Positions 49,390-63,355 of a DNA stretch of 64,000 bases are shown here, one piece after another. The stretch's first letter is position 1. Every line of letters begins with the position of its first letter. The notes under the pieces were generated by a model. The model did no database searches. It saw nothing but the letters and a program-made list of their open reading frames with translations, and was not told the DNA's origin. Source of the stretch: Azadirachta indica (lineage: Eukaryota > Streptophyta > Magnoliopsida > Sapindales > Meliaceae); NCBI GenBank assembly GCA_022749755.1, contig CM040442.1, positions 7,662,457 to 7,726,456 of the forward strand. Reading direction: 5' to 3'. Both the position numbers and the translations under genes were made by a program.

Positions 49390-49915
49390 ACTCTACTTTA
49401 ATAGATAGATATTCTCAAATTTTAGGATAAATAACACACACACGTGTATATATATGTATATATATATATTGTATAGAAATATCTACAACATTGTATAATT
49501 ATTATATTTAAACTTTCAATAAATATTTTGATATAAAGGTAAGACTCATTTTTATTTTAATATAAGGTTAATTTTCACTTCTAGTGTAGGTAGATATTTT
49601 CGAATTTAAGGGATGATAATACATACATTGTGCCAAAATATTTAGGATATTTCATAATTGTCATGTTTAGAATTCTAATAAACACATAAAATAAAAGCAA
49701 GACTCTTGTATGCACTGATATTTAAAGTGTTTTATAACCATCATATTTACACTCTCAATAAACATTTAATGTAAAAATAGGACTTGTTTTTTTATTTTAA
49801 TGTAGAGTTTCTCACTTCAAGTGCAGATAGATAACACATATTGTACCAAGATATCTAAAATTTTTCATAACTGTTATATTTCAACTTGTAATAAATGTAA
49901 ATAATCAGTAAAATG
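49390..49915. repeat. Nested, diverged tandem array
   Basis: Four related segments start near 49465, 49629, 49710 and 49841. Each runs: TTGTAYGCAAATATCTA-like, then TTTCATAATTGTCATGTTT-like, then CTCTCAATAAACATTTAAT-like, then AGGTAAGACT-like. Alternate segments also carry a TTTTTATTTTAATRTAGGTT..TCACTTCWAGTGYAGRTAGAT tail, so the array looks like a unit of about 80-100 bases nested in one of about 230. An (AC)(GT)(AT) microsatellite sits at its left end (49435-49470). No open frame. Confidence 0.6.
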
Positions 49916-51081
49916 TAGAAAGTTATAATATATTAATATATATTAGACATTAGACAATAAACTTTTGAACCTACTTTGAAAATCGTCCACGCGGATATGA
50001 CAACATTATTACATTCTGCCAAGACATGTGAAAGTCTATGATATTACAGTTATATTGTAAGGATATGATTGTTGTTTTGTTCAAGAATGGATCAGATAGG
50101 ACTATACATAACATTGACATGTTGTTTTGTTTAGTATTGAATTAATTTTTTTATCTTAAAATCCTTTTTTTTCTTTTTTTACATTTTAAACTTTAATTAA
50201 AATCCAATAGACATATATCTAATTAAACTCACACATTGTATTTCAGCTAAAATTTCTTTACAGTAATTAATTCAATAATGTTTCTATTAACTTTTAATCT
50301 TAACTTATCATAAAATTTCTTTTCTTTTTCAAATCCTAAATTAAATAATTTTGTCCTATAATAAGAGTATCGTTAAAATCAAATCCCCTCTATATTAAAT
50401 AAAGTTTTAATATGATATATTCATGTTAATGTTAAATAGAATTTATGTTTGTATAATATTTAATACATAAGAAGGTTCAAATTCTAAATTTTTTTGTATT
50501 ATTTTAAGATATTTTACTAGTTGAATTAATTGTTATTTCACAAATAAAAGCTTGATTGCATATATTGTTAGATGGATTATTTTATATTGTATAATAATTA
50601 CAAACAAATATACGAGAGAGAAATAATGTACTATAATATTAAATTTGATATATATAATTAATATACTATAATTGATGTAATGTTAATTTAATAATTTATA
50701 AAATAATATAAAAGTATGTATAAATTTATAGTATTCTTGATCCGTCCTCTTTTATAAATAGTAATTTAATTTAATGTTAATTAAATTTAAGATTTATACT
50801 ACTACCATTATTTGGTTGGCAATATGAATAATAATATAACATCACAAGTGTTGTGATGGGGCGTCTCTTTTTCCACTTCCCTTTTGAGATAAAAAGCAAC
50901 ACATAAAACATGTGTTGCCATAAAAGACAAGCACGTGTATGCAACTACTCAATCAATTATAAAATAAAAAGAATCTAATGCTAAAAGTTAAATTTTTTTT
51001 TTAAAAAAAATTAAAATAAAATTATTAAAATTTAATTTAAAATAGCTAACACCTATATTTGGTCCCAACCTACTACTAAGC

Positions 51082-51130
<49 letters not shown>

Positions 51131-53041
51131 GATAAAACAACTGTTGAAACCTTTCGGCCCAATTACCAATAATTTTGATTAAATTGAATCTTAAAAGGCT
51201 TAATTAAAAATGTGGATTTTATTGCTTTTTTTTTTTTTTAAATTAAAGAAAAATATAATAATAATAATAATAATTTTAAAGCTTCATAATTCATATAAAT
51301 ACCCAGCCGAACACGTGTCAGAGTTCTCATACCAGATTCTTGGACCACAATTGCAATAACGAACTTATAAAGATTCTTATTTTCCTTTTCAACTAATTAA
51401 TTTTCTGAGGCGGTATCAAAATTTAAAAATTCTATGATTGTAAGATTCGAGTTTAGTAGTTGTGAATTTTATAAAATTTTGATGGATTCCGTTTTTATTA
51501 TTAAATTAAATTACACATTAATTAATTTTTAGAGTCGCATTGTTATACAATTGTTCTATTCTATTGTACCATTCACGAAAAGTAAAACTTAATTTAAAAG
51601 TGAGCAATCAAACAATCTAAATGTAAGAGCTGCTGCATTATAGCCTGTTACAGTTTTTTAACTTTTAATTTATTTATTCTAAAATCCAACTATAAATTTC
51701 TTGACAACTCACTTTCTAGTGATAATTGTTACTTTGGATTCGATTCCCCAGTGTTTGTTTGAGTTTTTTTTTTTAATAATAACAAAAACAAAAAAAAAAA
51801 TTAATATGCAAGTCGATTTTCAGAACTTGCCAATAATAGTATTAATTCAAACTATTAATGTACGATTATATTCAAGCAGCAGTTTATATTTCCCATTATA
51901 TATGGGTAGGCTTTGCTCCGCAATTTGTGAAGGTGAAAACCTTATCAATAATACAAGTAAATTTTTAGAGTACACCACAACAGTAGTTATTTAAACTCTC
52001 ACCCTTTATTAGAAATCTAATGTAATACTATTAGTAGATTCGTAATAACAAAAAAAGCTTTTAACTTATGATTAAAGTTTGATTCGCAAATGTAAATTTG
52101 AAAAAAAAAAAAAAAAAAAAATCTCTCAATGATTATAAGAACACTTATCTTTGAACACGAGTAGATTTTCATAATATGTTAGTCATAATAATATTGATAT
52201 AAATTCTCGACAAAACCCTAATTGATCCATTACTACTAGAAAAATAAACAAAGAAAATGAAAAAAAAAGACTGTATGCTTGTGTTTCAATATTCCCAATC
52301 CATATATTTCTTTATGCTTTTCTTTCATGAGCAAATGAAAGAATGAACAGAAGAGAATTGGTCTGCCTGAAAACTTTTTCAGGACCACTTGAAATAAATG
52401 ATCACAAAAATGATGCTAGAGAGCAAAGCAAAAGTGGTCATAAGAAGACTCAACAACTTTATCAAACCAACACACACCCTTAATCCAAAGAAGGCATTTT
52501 ATTCCTACTGAATGAATATAAGGTTGCAAACTTTCATATAGATATTTCAATAATACCACTTCCATCATTTTAAATGCAGATGCTTAACATGAATTTCTTA
52601 TCTTCATTCATTTCATGATTCTCCTTCCTTCTACAACAACATGTACATGTAAATAAGCACTTTAACTTTTTTGTATTTGAATATTCGTATTTCACAAGTT
52701 GCAGGACTTGTACAAAGTTGTTAGCAATTCAGTGTTAAATTGCTTAGACCAGTATACAAGTCTGCATAGTGGCGATAAACAAATTCAAATACTAAGAAGC
52801 AAAAGACAGAATGATTAAACTAATATCAATAATTGATTTCTAGAGCTAGTGGTACACCAAGTTTTGATATCCTTTCCTGAACATTAGATACTGCATAGAT
52901 CCATAAGCTATTGGCCCTAGCATTTTACAGTTAGCATTGTCTTAGAGTCCAAGGTAAAAGGTATAAGTAACAATGATGAACTTAAGATAAAAGTCGAGCA
53001 CCTAGCAAAACCCAATGTTTGATGATAACAGGACCTCAGTG
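49916..53041. other. AT-rich intergenic DNA and 3' flank of the ABC transporter
   Basis: Contains the (ATT)n microsatellite at 51082-51130 and an A-homopolymer near 52100-52121. From about 52250 the base composition becomes gene-like, and 52600-53041 probably includes the 3' UTR of the ABCC13-type gene. No other gene recognised. Confidence 0.55.
51082..51130. repeat. (ATT)n microsatellite
   Basis: About sixteen uninterrupted ATT units, the longest pure trinucleotide run in the window. A shorter (AAT)n run lies nearby at about 51256-51272. Confidence 0.95.
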
Positions 53042-56000
53042 TTACATTGTAGAAGCTCTAGCAAAATTTGAAAATATGGACAACTCATCTTGCAGGAGAG
53101 TTTGCGGGTTTCCTTGTTCAACCTGCACGGGTCAGAAAATATTTCAAACCTTTGCAAAAACAAAGGGCGTTATAACTCTCAAGCCAATGACTACACTAAG
53201 GGGAAAAAAAGAGGTGATTATCTCAGAGGTATAAGGAAGAAGGCAACAAAAGATAAGCTTACCAGGTTACCGTGATCAAGAATTAGGATTTCATCCATGT
53301 TCAAAACTGTGGAAATGCGGTGAGCAATAGTGATCACTGTCATGCCTCTGCATTCGCTAGATATAGCATTCTGTAGTATTGAAGCCGTTTGAGTATCAAC
53401 ATTAGCAGTGCACTCATCCAAACAGAGTACCTGAAAGTTTTTTAATTTTAGTACTCCTATCTCGCTAATGGACAAAAAAACACACATTATAGACAACACA
53501 TTTTACTCCATAAATTTGTGTATAGCCACATAGCCAAAATCATATTGCTTCCCAGTTCCCACATAATAATATCTTCTCGTTCTTGTAATTTGCTAGGAAA
53601 AACATAAAATGATTTACTTTCTAATTGAGATGGAAAAGATTATAAGAATGTAAAACTAAATGGAACTACAATCAAGGAGATGAACAAGTGAGGCAAGATA
53701 GGCTAACCAACAGATGACTGAAGAATGAGTACCATTTGAATGGTTCCAGCAAATTTAAGAAAGATGAACAATGTCAGAATAAGAAGCGTTTGTCATAGAA
53801 GACAGAAACAGGGAAAAACAACAAAAGTCTAATAGTTCAGTTGAAGTCAATTATGTTAGACAGGCTCCAATGGCAAAGCTCAATCCAGTTGCAACCTTTT
53901 CGGTAGGAATAGGCACTGAGAACTTAAAACTGCTGGGTGAACAATGATACTCTAGCAAATGATAATACCTTCCTTATATCATGTTAAAGGGAGCAAGTTA
54001 TTTTACCAAATCAAAAGCTTATGATACTAAGCAATGTTAAGTGCAGTGTCTTTCACATATGAAACAAACTGCATTTTGGAAACTTAATTATGAGTTGAAA
54101 GAGTTTGTAAAGTTCCAATGAGATTTTATTCATTTTTAAGTAATTCATGTTAATAATACAAAAATATTCCTGTTTTACCTTTGAAGACTTGAGAAGAGCA
54201 CGTGCAAGGCATAGAAGCTGCCGTTGCCCAACAGAAAAAGATATCCCAGATTCCTTTACATGGGTATCCAGTCCTCCTGCTGCTTCTACTTCCTCCTTGA
54301 CATGGCATTTCTCCAAAATATTCCAGATTTTTAAGTCACTGTTCACCCGGAGTGGATCAAGGTTATTCCTAGAATTTGGCAAAACATACAAGCATATAAG
54401 AGAAAGGTCTTCTGTTATCAAATGAGCATAAGCAAACTACATTAATGTTCAATAATTAGCAAAAAGAGTATAGACCCACCAGATCCATATTAGACCAAGA
54501 AGAAACTGAAACAGTTATATTGGATCGTACCTTAGAGATCCCTCAAATAAGAAGGGGCTCTGGGGAACAACACCAAACCGTGAACGGAGATCTCTCACAG
54601 GAACATGCATTATGTTCAGCCCATCAACCAAAATTTGTCCACCACATATTTGGGTAAGTCGAAATAGGGCATTCAGAATGCTAGATTTTCCTGCACCTGT
54701 TCTTCCAACAATTCCGACCTGAAAAAAATATAAATTTTCAGCAAGAGTTGTCTAACCACAGGCAAACACATTATAGTTATTGAGTGCAAACTGTGCAATA
54801 GTCAATATAAGCTTTTATATGTGCCTGACCTGCGTCCCTCCGGCTATTGTAAAGGTGATGTCATGCAAAGCAGCTGGCAAAGAAGGCTTATATCTCATGG
54901 TAACATTCTGAAACTCAATCAATCCAGAAAATGGCCAATCTGGGCTCAAAGATTGGTATCCATTGAGTTCTTCTTGAGGCACATCCATATACTAGGAGTA
55001 GAGTCAATAAATAAGTGATCAGATGGGAAGCAAATAAGTGAATAAGAGGCTATGTTCATACCTCTTGGACTCTCTCAACTGAAACCATTTCTTTCTCTGT
55101 TTCTGTAAAACTTGTTAAAAAACTGCCCAACAAAGAAACTGCAGGTGCTGCATAGGAGAGAGCCAATCCTACCTGTGAAAGAATGCACCGTCTATAGTTG
55201 TTAATTGGTTCAGCATGTGACATGATTTGATTAAATACTTGCAGCAGAGCGGTTCAAATCTCAAAATGATGACTGTAACACTCCAAAAGTTCAAGATTAG
55301 AGAGGGATTGAAGTTGATACCAGCCCCGGTGTACTGAAAGTAATTGGTGAATTGCCACGAGATCCAATAACAGCCATTATTGCGACAAATGAGATGATAA
55401 ATGCTGCCAACAACTATAATCACAGCGAGTAACAAATATAATTATATAATAGCTAGTGACATTATAATTGAAACTGGAAGCTTCAAAGTGTCATGAGGAA
55501 AATTAGAAACAATGCTACAGAACACAGTGATGCATGTAACAGCAAATGTCAGTAACTTTACAATCCACTATACATTTAAGGAGATATTATCAGCTTATTA
55601 TAAACTAATAAACATTTAAAATCTGAGATATACCTGAAGACGCAAGGAAAGCCACAAGCTGGCTGTCAACTCTGAATAAGAAGTTCGCTGATACAATACC
55701 AGATGCTCATTGAATTTGTTCATGAAATATACCTGTCCATAACTTATATAGATTAGTGCCACATGTTCTTTTAATGTAATTACTTTTAGCAGTATCTAGA
55801 GTTATGATCAAGGTACTATAACAGTATCTCCCTATCAAAATGCTATTCACAAATGAGTTGTCATGGGTATTACAAAAGGCAGAAAAATACAAAGTCCAAG
55901 CCTCATTGGTACATATCCATCAAGCAAGGCCTGAATCATATAAGATTTTATGCCCAAGGCATTCCATTAATGAGAGGCCTAAGAATAATGCCTTGAAATA

Positions 56001-59000
56001 TATTTTCGATATCAGAATCTCTCACATGTTTAAAATATTGCCATTATTGATTCATAAGAAAGCTGACTTAGATCAACAATAATTTCCCCCTATAAACATC
56101 CTTTACGAGCTATTTCACGCCCATGGGACCTGTAATTTCACTTAACAATGTCTGATTTCTTCATCACACCGGATTTGGAAATTGAATGGCATTTCTAAAT
56201 CAATGGCACAAATAAAGCGTAAAAAATTCTTGCAGAAATGGTTCTGCTTTTAGTCTTTTCTCAACTCCGCTAAGAAAGATAATAAGGTACTAGTTCTCTA
56301 TCAAAAGGTGCACAAGGAAAAGCAGTAATTCAAACATCTACCTCAGAATTGAATGCCCTGATAGTTGAGGATCCATCAAGTGTCTCCTTAAATGAGGCAT
56401 ATATTGGAGAACGAGAAACACTGTCCAGCCTTCGCAATTCCCTTGATGTTGATCTGTAGAAGAACTGAAGAAATTCTGGTTTAGTTGATGGATTTAAATA
56501 TGTTTTCTTTCCTCTTTTTTCTTTCTTTTTTTTTTATATCAGAACTCACTATTCTTAGTTAAGTTCTAACCAAGTCAAAAGTCATAAAATACACTCTTAA
56601 ATGTTGGCTCCAATGCTGATACTAGGATGCTATAGAATTAAAATTAACATTAATTTTCAATTTCTCAACCCTTTAATCTGAGATGAACAGGACCAAAGCC
56701 ATAAAGTGATGTTTTGTTTTCTGTGCACTGGGTATTATCATAGTAGTATATTTGGGAACACTGCAGTCAAATTCAGACTTCGAAAGTCGGTGTGATGTAG
56801 AAAGAAAATGCCTGTGCTTCACAACTAAACATTTGAGTACTGAACTCTTTTCTTTTCTCTATTAAAAAGGAGAGAAACCATTTTCATTGCTTTCTTTTTA
56901 GCTATTTTCAAATGTTATAAAAAATCCTACCTCTTTAAACTTAAGTTAGCTCCCATATCTGCTGAACAGGATCCATTCTGCTAGGTAGGCTATTACACAC
57001 TCATTCAGTTATTAACACATAATTCAAGCGTTCGTTATTTGTCAGCTGAAAATTCTATTCCCTTCTATTCCTAACTCTTTAACATGCACTCATGTTTACT
57101 GCCGAAAGATGTCACATGCACAAGCTTATGCGAAAATAAATTCATGTGCACACAGACAACAGAAACACTTGACGATGATGAACTTTAATTTTAAAGTGGC
57201 CATGACCAAGCAAACAAAGTACCTGTAACTTGCTATAGATGTACAAAAATGGCAATAATAGAAGCAAGAAGAAAACCTGCACATGTACATCCACATTTTA
57301 AACAAACGCTTGTATCTCAAATTTGTTATAAGTTAGATTTCCACAAAACCATAAGATCAAAGTGAGTTTTCCCTACTACCTGCACATATGACAAAACTAC
57401 TGCGATACCCAATAAGCCAACAAAATTCGCTAGGAGAATGTTGAGAATGAACGGAAGAGAATCATCAATCATATATAGATCTGAAGAAAACCTACACAAT
57501 GCAATAAATGTGTAGAATAAAAAAGTTAATTTCTTGTAACAAAACAATAACATAACCGAGATAGAGGATGAGGTACCAAGAATGGAATAAAATTGTTGCA
57601 TAAATGAGAGAAGGATCTTATATGACCGCTGTAATCTCAAAGAAGCATCTAATTCTTACCTATTAAGTATTCTTCCACCTGGTGTCTGATCAAAGAACAG
57701 GACAGGTGCATTGATGAGCTTAGTAAGCAGTGTATTGTGCACCTCGATTGCAGCTCGTAAGCCACCAAATGCAAATGAGAAAGCCCTCACCAGTGTTAGG
57801 GAGGAATTTAAGATGCAAAAGATGCAGAGTACAACCTATTCCATGAATTAATAAGTCCACAAAAACGTCAAATAAACTTTGCAATAGCATCAGTGATCTT
57901 CTTCAAAAAACTACAGAAAAGCAACAAATATAATTGCATAGCATATACAAATTATTGCAACCCAGAACAACATTTTCCATGTGGTGAACGCTTTGTTGAG
58001 TCAATTCAAGTTTAATATCTACTAAATGTCAGACCATGAATATTGATCAAACATTTTGCAGGAACAACTTACTCAAACCACAAAAATAAACAAATAAGTT
58101 GAAACAACTATGTGGTTCAACAAGACATTTTCAACCAAAGCATTCCTTGCTAACAAATTAGTCCTAGATAATTGTTTTGTACATTTGATGTTTATCATCT
58201 GGTGACAGTTTCCAAAACAGTTTAATACATTGATACAAATGGCATCATGTTGAAAATGAGAAAAAAGAAAAAGAATTACCAAATAAAAGGATGTAGAGTA
58301 TTCTGTCTGACTGCTTCCCGTTGTATCAACCCAATATGACAGCCACAGATCATTTCCATTACGAGAAGCTTGCATCAGTATTGCTGAGAGGCATATAACA
58401 AGTGTAATGAACCATCCAGCAAAAGCAGCATAATTTCTGCAAAGATTAAATTACAATCAGAAAATTGTAGAAGTTAACAATAAAAATGGTCCAGTTACGT
58501 TAACAGGAAAAACAACTGGACATCTCTACTTCAAAAGATTGCATGTCCTTAAATTTGCAAATTGTTGGCATGTGTATCGCCTTACTTGTATACAGTAAGC
58601 TCTACTCTGCCTTCTTTCCTCGGCTCAACCTGAATGATCTGTTGGGCTTCATCTGACACACAGACAACATCCTTATCCTGAAGGACACTGCGTTTGGCCT
58701 CAATGGAAGTGTTCCTGCTGTATTCATGCTTTTGCTTGGATAACGATGTATCAAATTCATTTAGCAAACAGAACCCTGAATATGAAGAAACTGCCAGGTC
58801 ACCTGAACTTCCCACCCACTTCAAAAAACCTTTGTCCATTACAACAATCATATCAGCAGAAGATATTGCCTGCACTTTGGAAGGCAGATTAAACATCATT
58901 TCAGAAACTGATGCAATTAAAATATATTAAACCTTTCCAGATCATTAGCACCACAGACATGATTCCCGACTTTCTAATGGCCAATCAGCAGCAGAGTCTG

Positions 59001-62000
59001 TTACTTTAACAAATTCAGTGAAACAAAAACAAAAACATGATGGAAAATTAAACCCAATTTCTAGATCATTAATTCAAACAAAAGAAGTTATGGTGCTAAA
59101 ATATGAGCAATCAACTAAAAGGCTTATCATGCACCAAGACTGAAACTCTAGATCAGTCAAGACATAGACCAACACAAAGTCGTCTTGCTATTAAACTTTC
59201 CAAAGGGCAACTCACTGTGGAAACCAAAAATCATCATGCTATGGATAATATATCTTGATTTTTTTCAAATTGTTAATACGCTATTGAATAAACTAAATAT
59301 AGCCTGTCCTGAAAAGACATCACAATACTATGTTGATTCTACCAGTTATAATGAAAAAACAATAAAAGAGCTTCCAAAATAAAAAAGAATAAAAGAAGAA
59401 AAAGAAATTCCAAGTTCATTTAAGGACACACTAAAACTCATTTGAAACACATCTGCTTCCTCTTGTTCAATGAATAACCCAAACATCATTAGTTTAATAC
59501 ATCCCACCAACAACAAAAGAATGCCATGTTGACCTGTTTGGACCAGTATCCTTGTCCATATTTAATTTCCAGATCCAAGATTCTTGGGTTGTGAGTTGTT
59601 AAGATAATATTAATACAACTAAGTCATCTCTGTCTCTTTGCAGAATTTACCTTGTAAGTTTGCAAGAGTAATAATTTAAGCATAAAACAATCAAATACCG
59701 TAAATTAATAATCTGCTTTTAAAATTAATGGTTGGGAATGCAAGTGAATATGTTAATCATTATCTAACAGTATCATTTAAGTTAAAACAAGCTTTTCATA
59801 AGTGTTTAGGAGAAAATTTTCATTAGCCTGTTACTGATATCGGTTTAGATATCATATAAATGTATGAGCAAAGACAAATGCAGATATGCAAGGAAAACAA
59901 AAGAAACTCAAGGGAATAACCTGAACATTATGGGTACAAAGAATACGAGTCCTCTGAATCATTAGAGGCCCCATAATACCATTAGATAAAATCCACCTAG
60001 CAACTTGTGCATCCACTGCACTAAGGACATCATCAAGCATACATATGTCGGACCCATTATAGATAGCCCTGGTAGTTAAAGGCACATAAACCAATCACTA
60101 AAAATGAGAAAAGTTGGCTAATCAATCTAGAAGTTAGATACAAGGAGCATGAGGTGATGATAAAACCTTGCCAAAGCAAGACGAGCTCTCTGTCCACCAG
60201 ATAAGTTCACTCCTTTCTCTCCAATATAAGCCAGGTCGCCTCCAACCATTAATGAGATATCAACATCAAGTGCGCATGCCTTTAAGGTTTCTGAATATCT
60301 ACTCCAAATATAGAACTTTTCCACAATTAAGAGAAATGGGAAATATCCTTTCCAGATATGCGTTTTACAAAGATACAGAAAAATCATTTATAAGAAACAT
60401 AATTTCTACTTCTATTACAATTTCGCATAGACTGTTATTTCCTCTGGAAGAGGGCAAAATACAAATTGGGTTTCATATATAGGCCTTTTTACTGCTTAAA
60501 TTCACCTTTTAACCACCCCTGGTTCTTTTTTGTTTCTCTTTTCGGACACCAGGTCACAGCTTTACCTCCTCTCTTTTGCATATACAATCTTCATAACTTA
60601 TCAAATCAATGGATAAATAAATTATAACTATACTACCAATTAAGATCTAATAGGAGAAATGGAACAAAAAAGCAATGTGATAAAAGTGAGGAAAGCATAA
60701 GTCACTTTTGATGTCGGTAGATGTACACACCTCTGTGGATCATAGTTCTTCCCGAATAATATATTATCACGTATTGTTCCCGATAAAATCCAGGGGACCT
60801 ACAGATTCAGAATATCAGTGTATAGTTATTTTGTACCAAACATGCTTCAATACTGCAAGCTGAACAAGTTTGCTAACCTGTGGTACATATGCTATAGATC
60901 CACTTGCATGTATTAATCCATGAATGAGCCGTGTTTCTCCCAATATAGAATTTAAGAGGGATGATTTGCCTGAACCAACCTGAATACAAGCACACCTCCT
61001 CAAAGAGCTAATCATCGATAAATTTATTTCCTTACATTATAGTGCACAGATTGAGAGGTTTCTAAAAAAATATGATAAAAGGTACATTTCATACAAATTT
61101 CAAGAAAATAACAACCTCACCCAGTTATCTGGGAACTCGAGACAAGATGTTAATATTATTATTTACGGTTGCATACAGTAAAATAGATTTAAGTTTTATG
61201 TTACCAATTTAATAATGAATAAATACAATATTGCAAATTTTCAGGCAGAGATTTGACCTCTCCAATAACAGCAACCAATGAACCCTTTGGTAGGCATAAA
61301 CTGATATGATTCAGCACCAAATTTCGATCCTTTTCGTCGCCACTGTACCAAGAACAAGTTGCATCATGCATGATGACTGCCATATCTTTAGAGGCAAAAT
61401 CAGACAGGTCGTTTGAGAAACATGATGGAGAATTAGCTGCCTGTCCTCTTTCATGTTTATACTCAGAACAGCTGAGGAACCTGCTCAATCGTCTGGTTGA
61501 TATAAAGGCCTGGGATCAAGTAAAGAGAGAATGTAGCACTTCCATCTATAAGTACTAGCTATGAACAATTATAGTTCAATGCTCATAGTTAGATGGATAA
61601 CTCACATCAATCAATCCATTGATGACCCATGGAAATGAATTGAGAGGAGAAATCAAACTATTAAAGAGAGCAAGACAAGTAAAAACCTGCAAAAAAAAAA
61701 TTCTGAGAGATCAATTTTCTGTAAAGTTACTATGTTCTATAAGATACATAACAAAAATGAGCCATAGAATATAAATTTTAAAGCAAAGGGACTGTTTCAT
61801 CAATTCATCACATGTAGTTAAATGTACCAATGCAGCGTCAAGCTGGTGCCCCATCAATGCAAAGAGCCCAAATGTGAATAAAGAGAAAAGAGTTGGTGTT
61901 GTGGCCCAAAAGAATACGCACCATGCATCCAAATACTTCCGTGTCTAGGAAAGAGTAAAAAATTATGGTTGAGAACGATTCAAGCAGTAGAAAAGAAGAA

Positions 62001-63355
62001 AACATATAAACTGTCAACTATATCACTATCTATGTCCAATATTAGCAGTATCATACAGATAGGTGCTTCACTTCCAAAGATCTTGTCTCCATCAACCAAG
62101 AAGAAAATATATGTTCCCAGCCATACATCTTTAAAGTGCGGATATGTGTCAAAATTTCTCCTGTGCTCCTAATCCTGTCAAAGATTACAATATTAGAACA
62201 TACATATTCAAACTAGAAAAATTGCTCCACATATAATTTCTTTTGTTAGCATTGCTGTTACTGATATTATTATTTAGAGCAGTCAATATCCTTTCATTGC
62301 TGTAATTTGGTTTAAGTATTGCTGCTGAAGTTGCAATTAACAGCAAAAGCCAAGCTGTGAAAATGTCTATTTACAGAATACACAACTAGACTACCAACTC
62401 TTTCAGCAAGGTGCCACTCTCTGGAGTCTTCTAATTGTCCTTAAAACAGCATTTATCAGCCTAAGTTTACTTGCACAAATCTGAGGGTAGAAGTAAAAGT
62501 GCAACCACTGATAACCATTTTCTAGAAACCCAACTAAATATCTCGGCCCTTCTACATGGATGAAAAGGACAACACATGCACTCTCAAAAAAGGATAATAG
62601 CTTTTCTTTTTATTTCATACCTAGTGATTCTTCAGAAGGAAGATAGAAATAACTATCTCAAATTCATACTCCAAACTTCACAAGGGCTGTGCAGAATGAA
62701 GGACAATAACAAAAATATATCTGTACCTTTCATCCTTTTGCTTCATCATTTTCTCAGTAGCAGTTGCAATCAGCGTAGAAATCCATTTATTCACTGCAGA
62801 TAAGAAGTATTCACTGAAACAAGTTCTTTTTTCCTCATTAACATAAAAAATTATTTTATGGAATTTAATCTAGCTGCCATTCTTTCTAAGCACTAGGATT
62901 ACTAAAGATCACAACAAGAGTTTTATGTGTGTTCACAAACATAAAAATTACTCAGAACAAAAGCTTCTGTAGATAGCAGATAGACAACGTCATACCATCC
63001 TACAAATATAAAACAGGTTCTACTACCAAGCAGTCTAAGCCAGATTAATGGGAAAAAAAGGACTGAATGATATTCTTATTATTATAAGCAATGAGACCAT
63101 ATGTATAATTTTATCATTCATAAACCATTTGCCAGTAGCAATGGTCAAAGGCCCATGCACATGCTTTGATGATGCAAGGGTACCAAGTAAGGGAACTCAA
63201 AAAAGAACAATGCTTATTGCAAACTTCATTCAACATATCAACGACTAATGATGATACCTGGTATCAATAAAATGGTTATTGCAAGTCCTGAAACAAAAGC
63301 AAATTGGACTTGTGTATACAGAAGGTACAGAGCAACTCCAATTTGAAAAGGCAAG
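53042..63355 (-). CDS. ABCC13: ABC transporter C family, ABCC13/MRP11 type, 24 exons seen, 5' end off the window
   Basis: Full-size MRP-type ABC exporter; its substrate is not established. Exons in transcript order: 63258-63355, 62727-62793, 62057-62174, 61828-61944, 61606-61686, 61258-61509, 60878-60979, 60731-60798, 60167-60298, 59921-60068, 58586-58869, 58280-58436, 57660-57835, 57380-57491, 57223-57276, 56342-56464, 55634-55732, 55321-55413, 55062-55172, 54830-54991, 54531-54718, 54179-54368, 53263-53430, 53042-53122. All splice in one frame, giving 1059 residues to the TAA at 53042. Numbering from the first visible residue: part of membrane domain 1 (1-200); NBD1 with Walker A GEVGSGKS (243-250), signature LSGGQ (333-337) and Walker B LDD (to 358); membrane domain 2 (about 490-800); NBD2 with Walker A GRTGAGKS (856-863), signature FSVGQ (958-962), Walker B LCLDE (Glu983) and H-loop His1014. 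No broken motif. Overall order and the linker ending [17 protein letters not shown] match Arabidopsis ABCC13. Confidence 0.95.

Noticed and set aside
55245..55262. GGTTCAAATCT resembling a tRNA B-box
   Set aside because: No matching A-box or cloverleaf around it, and it lies in an ABCC13 intron.
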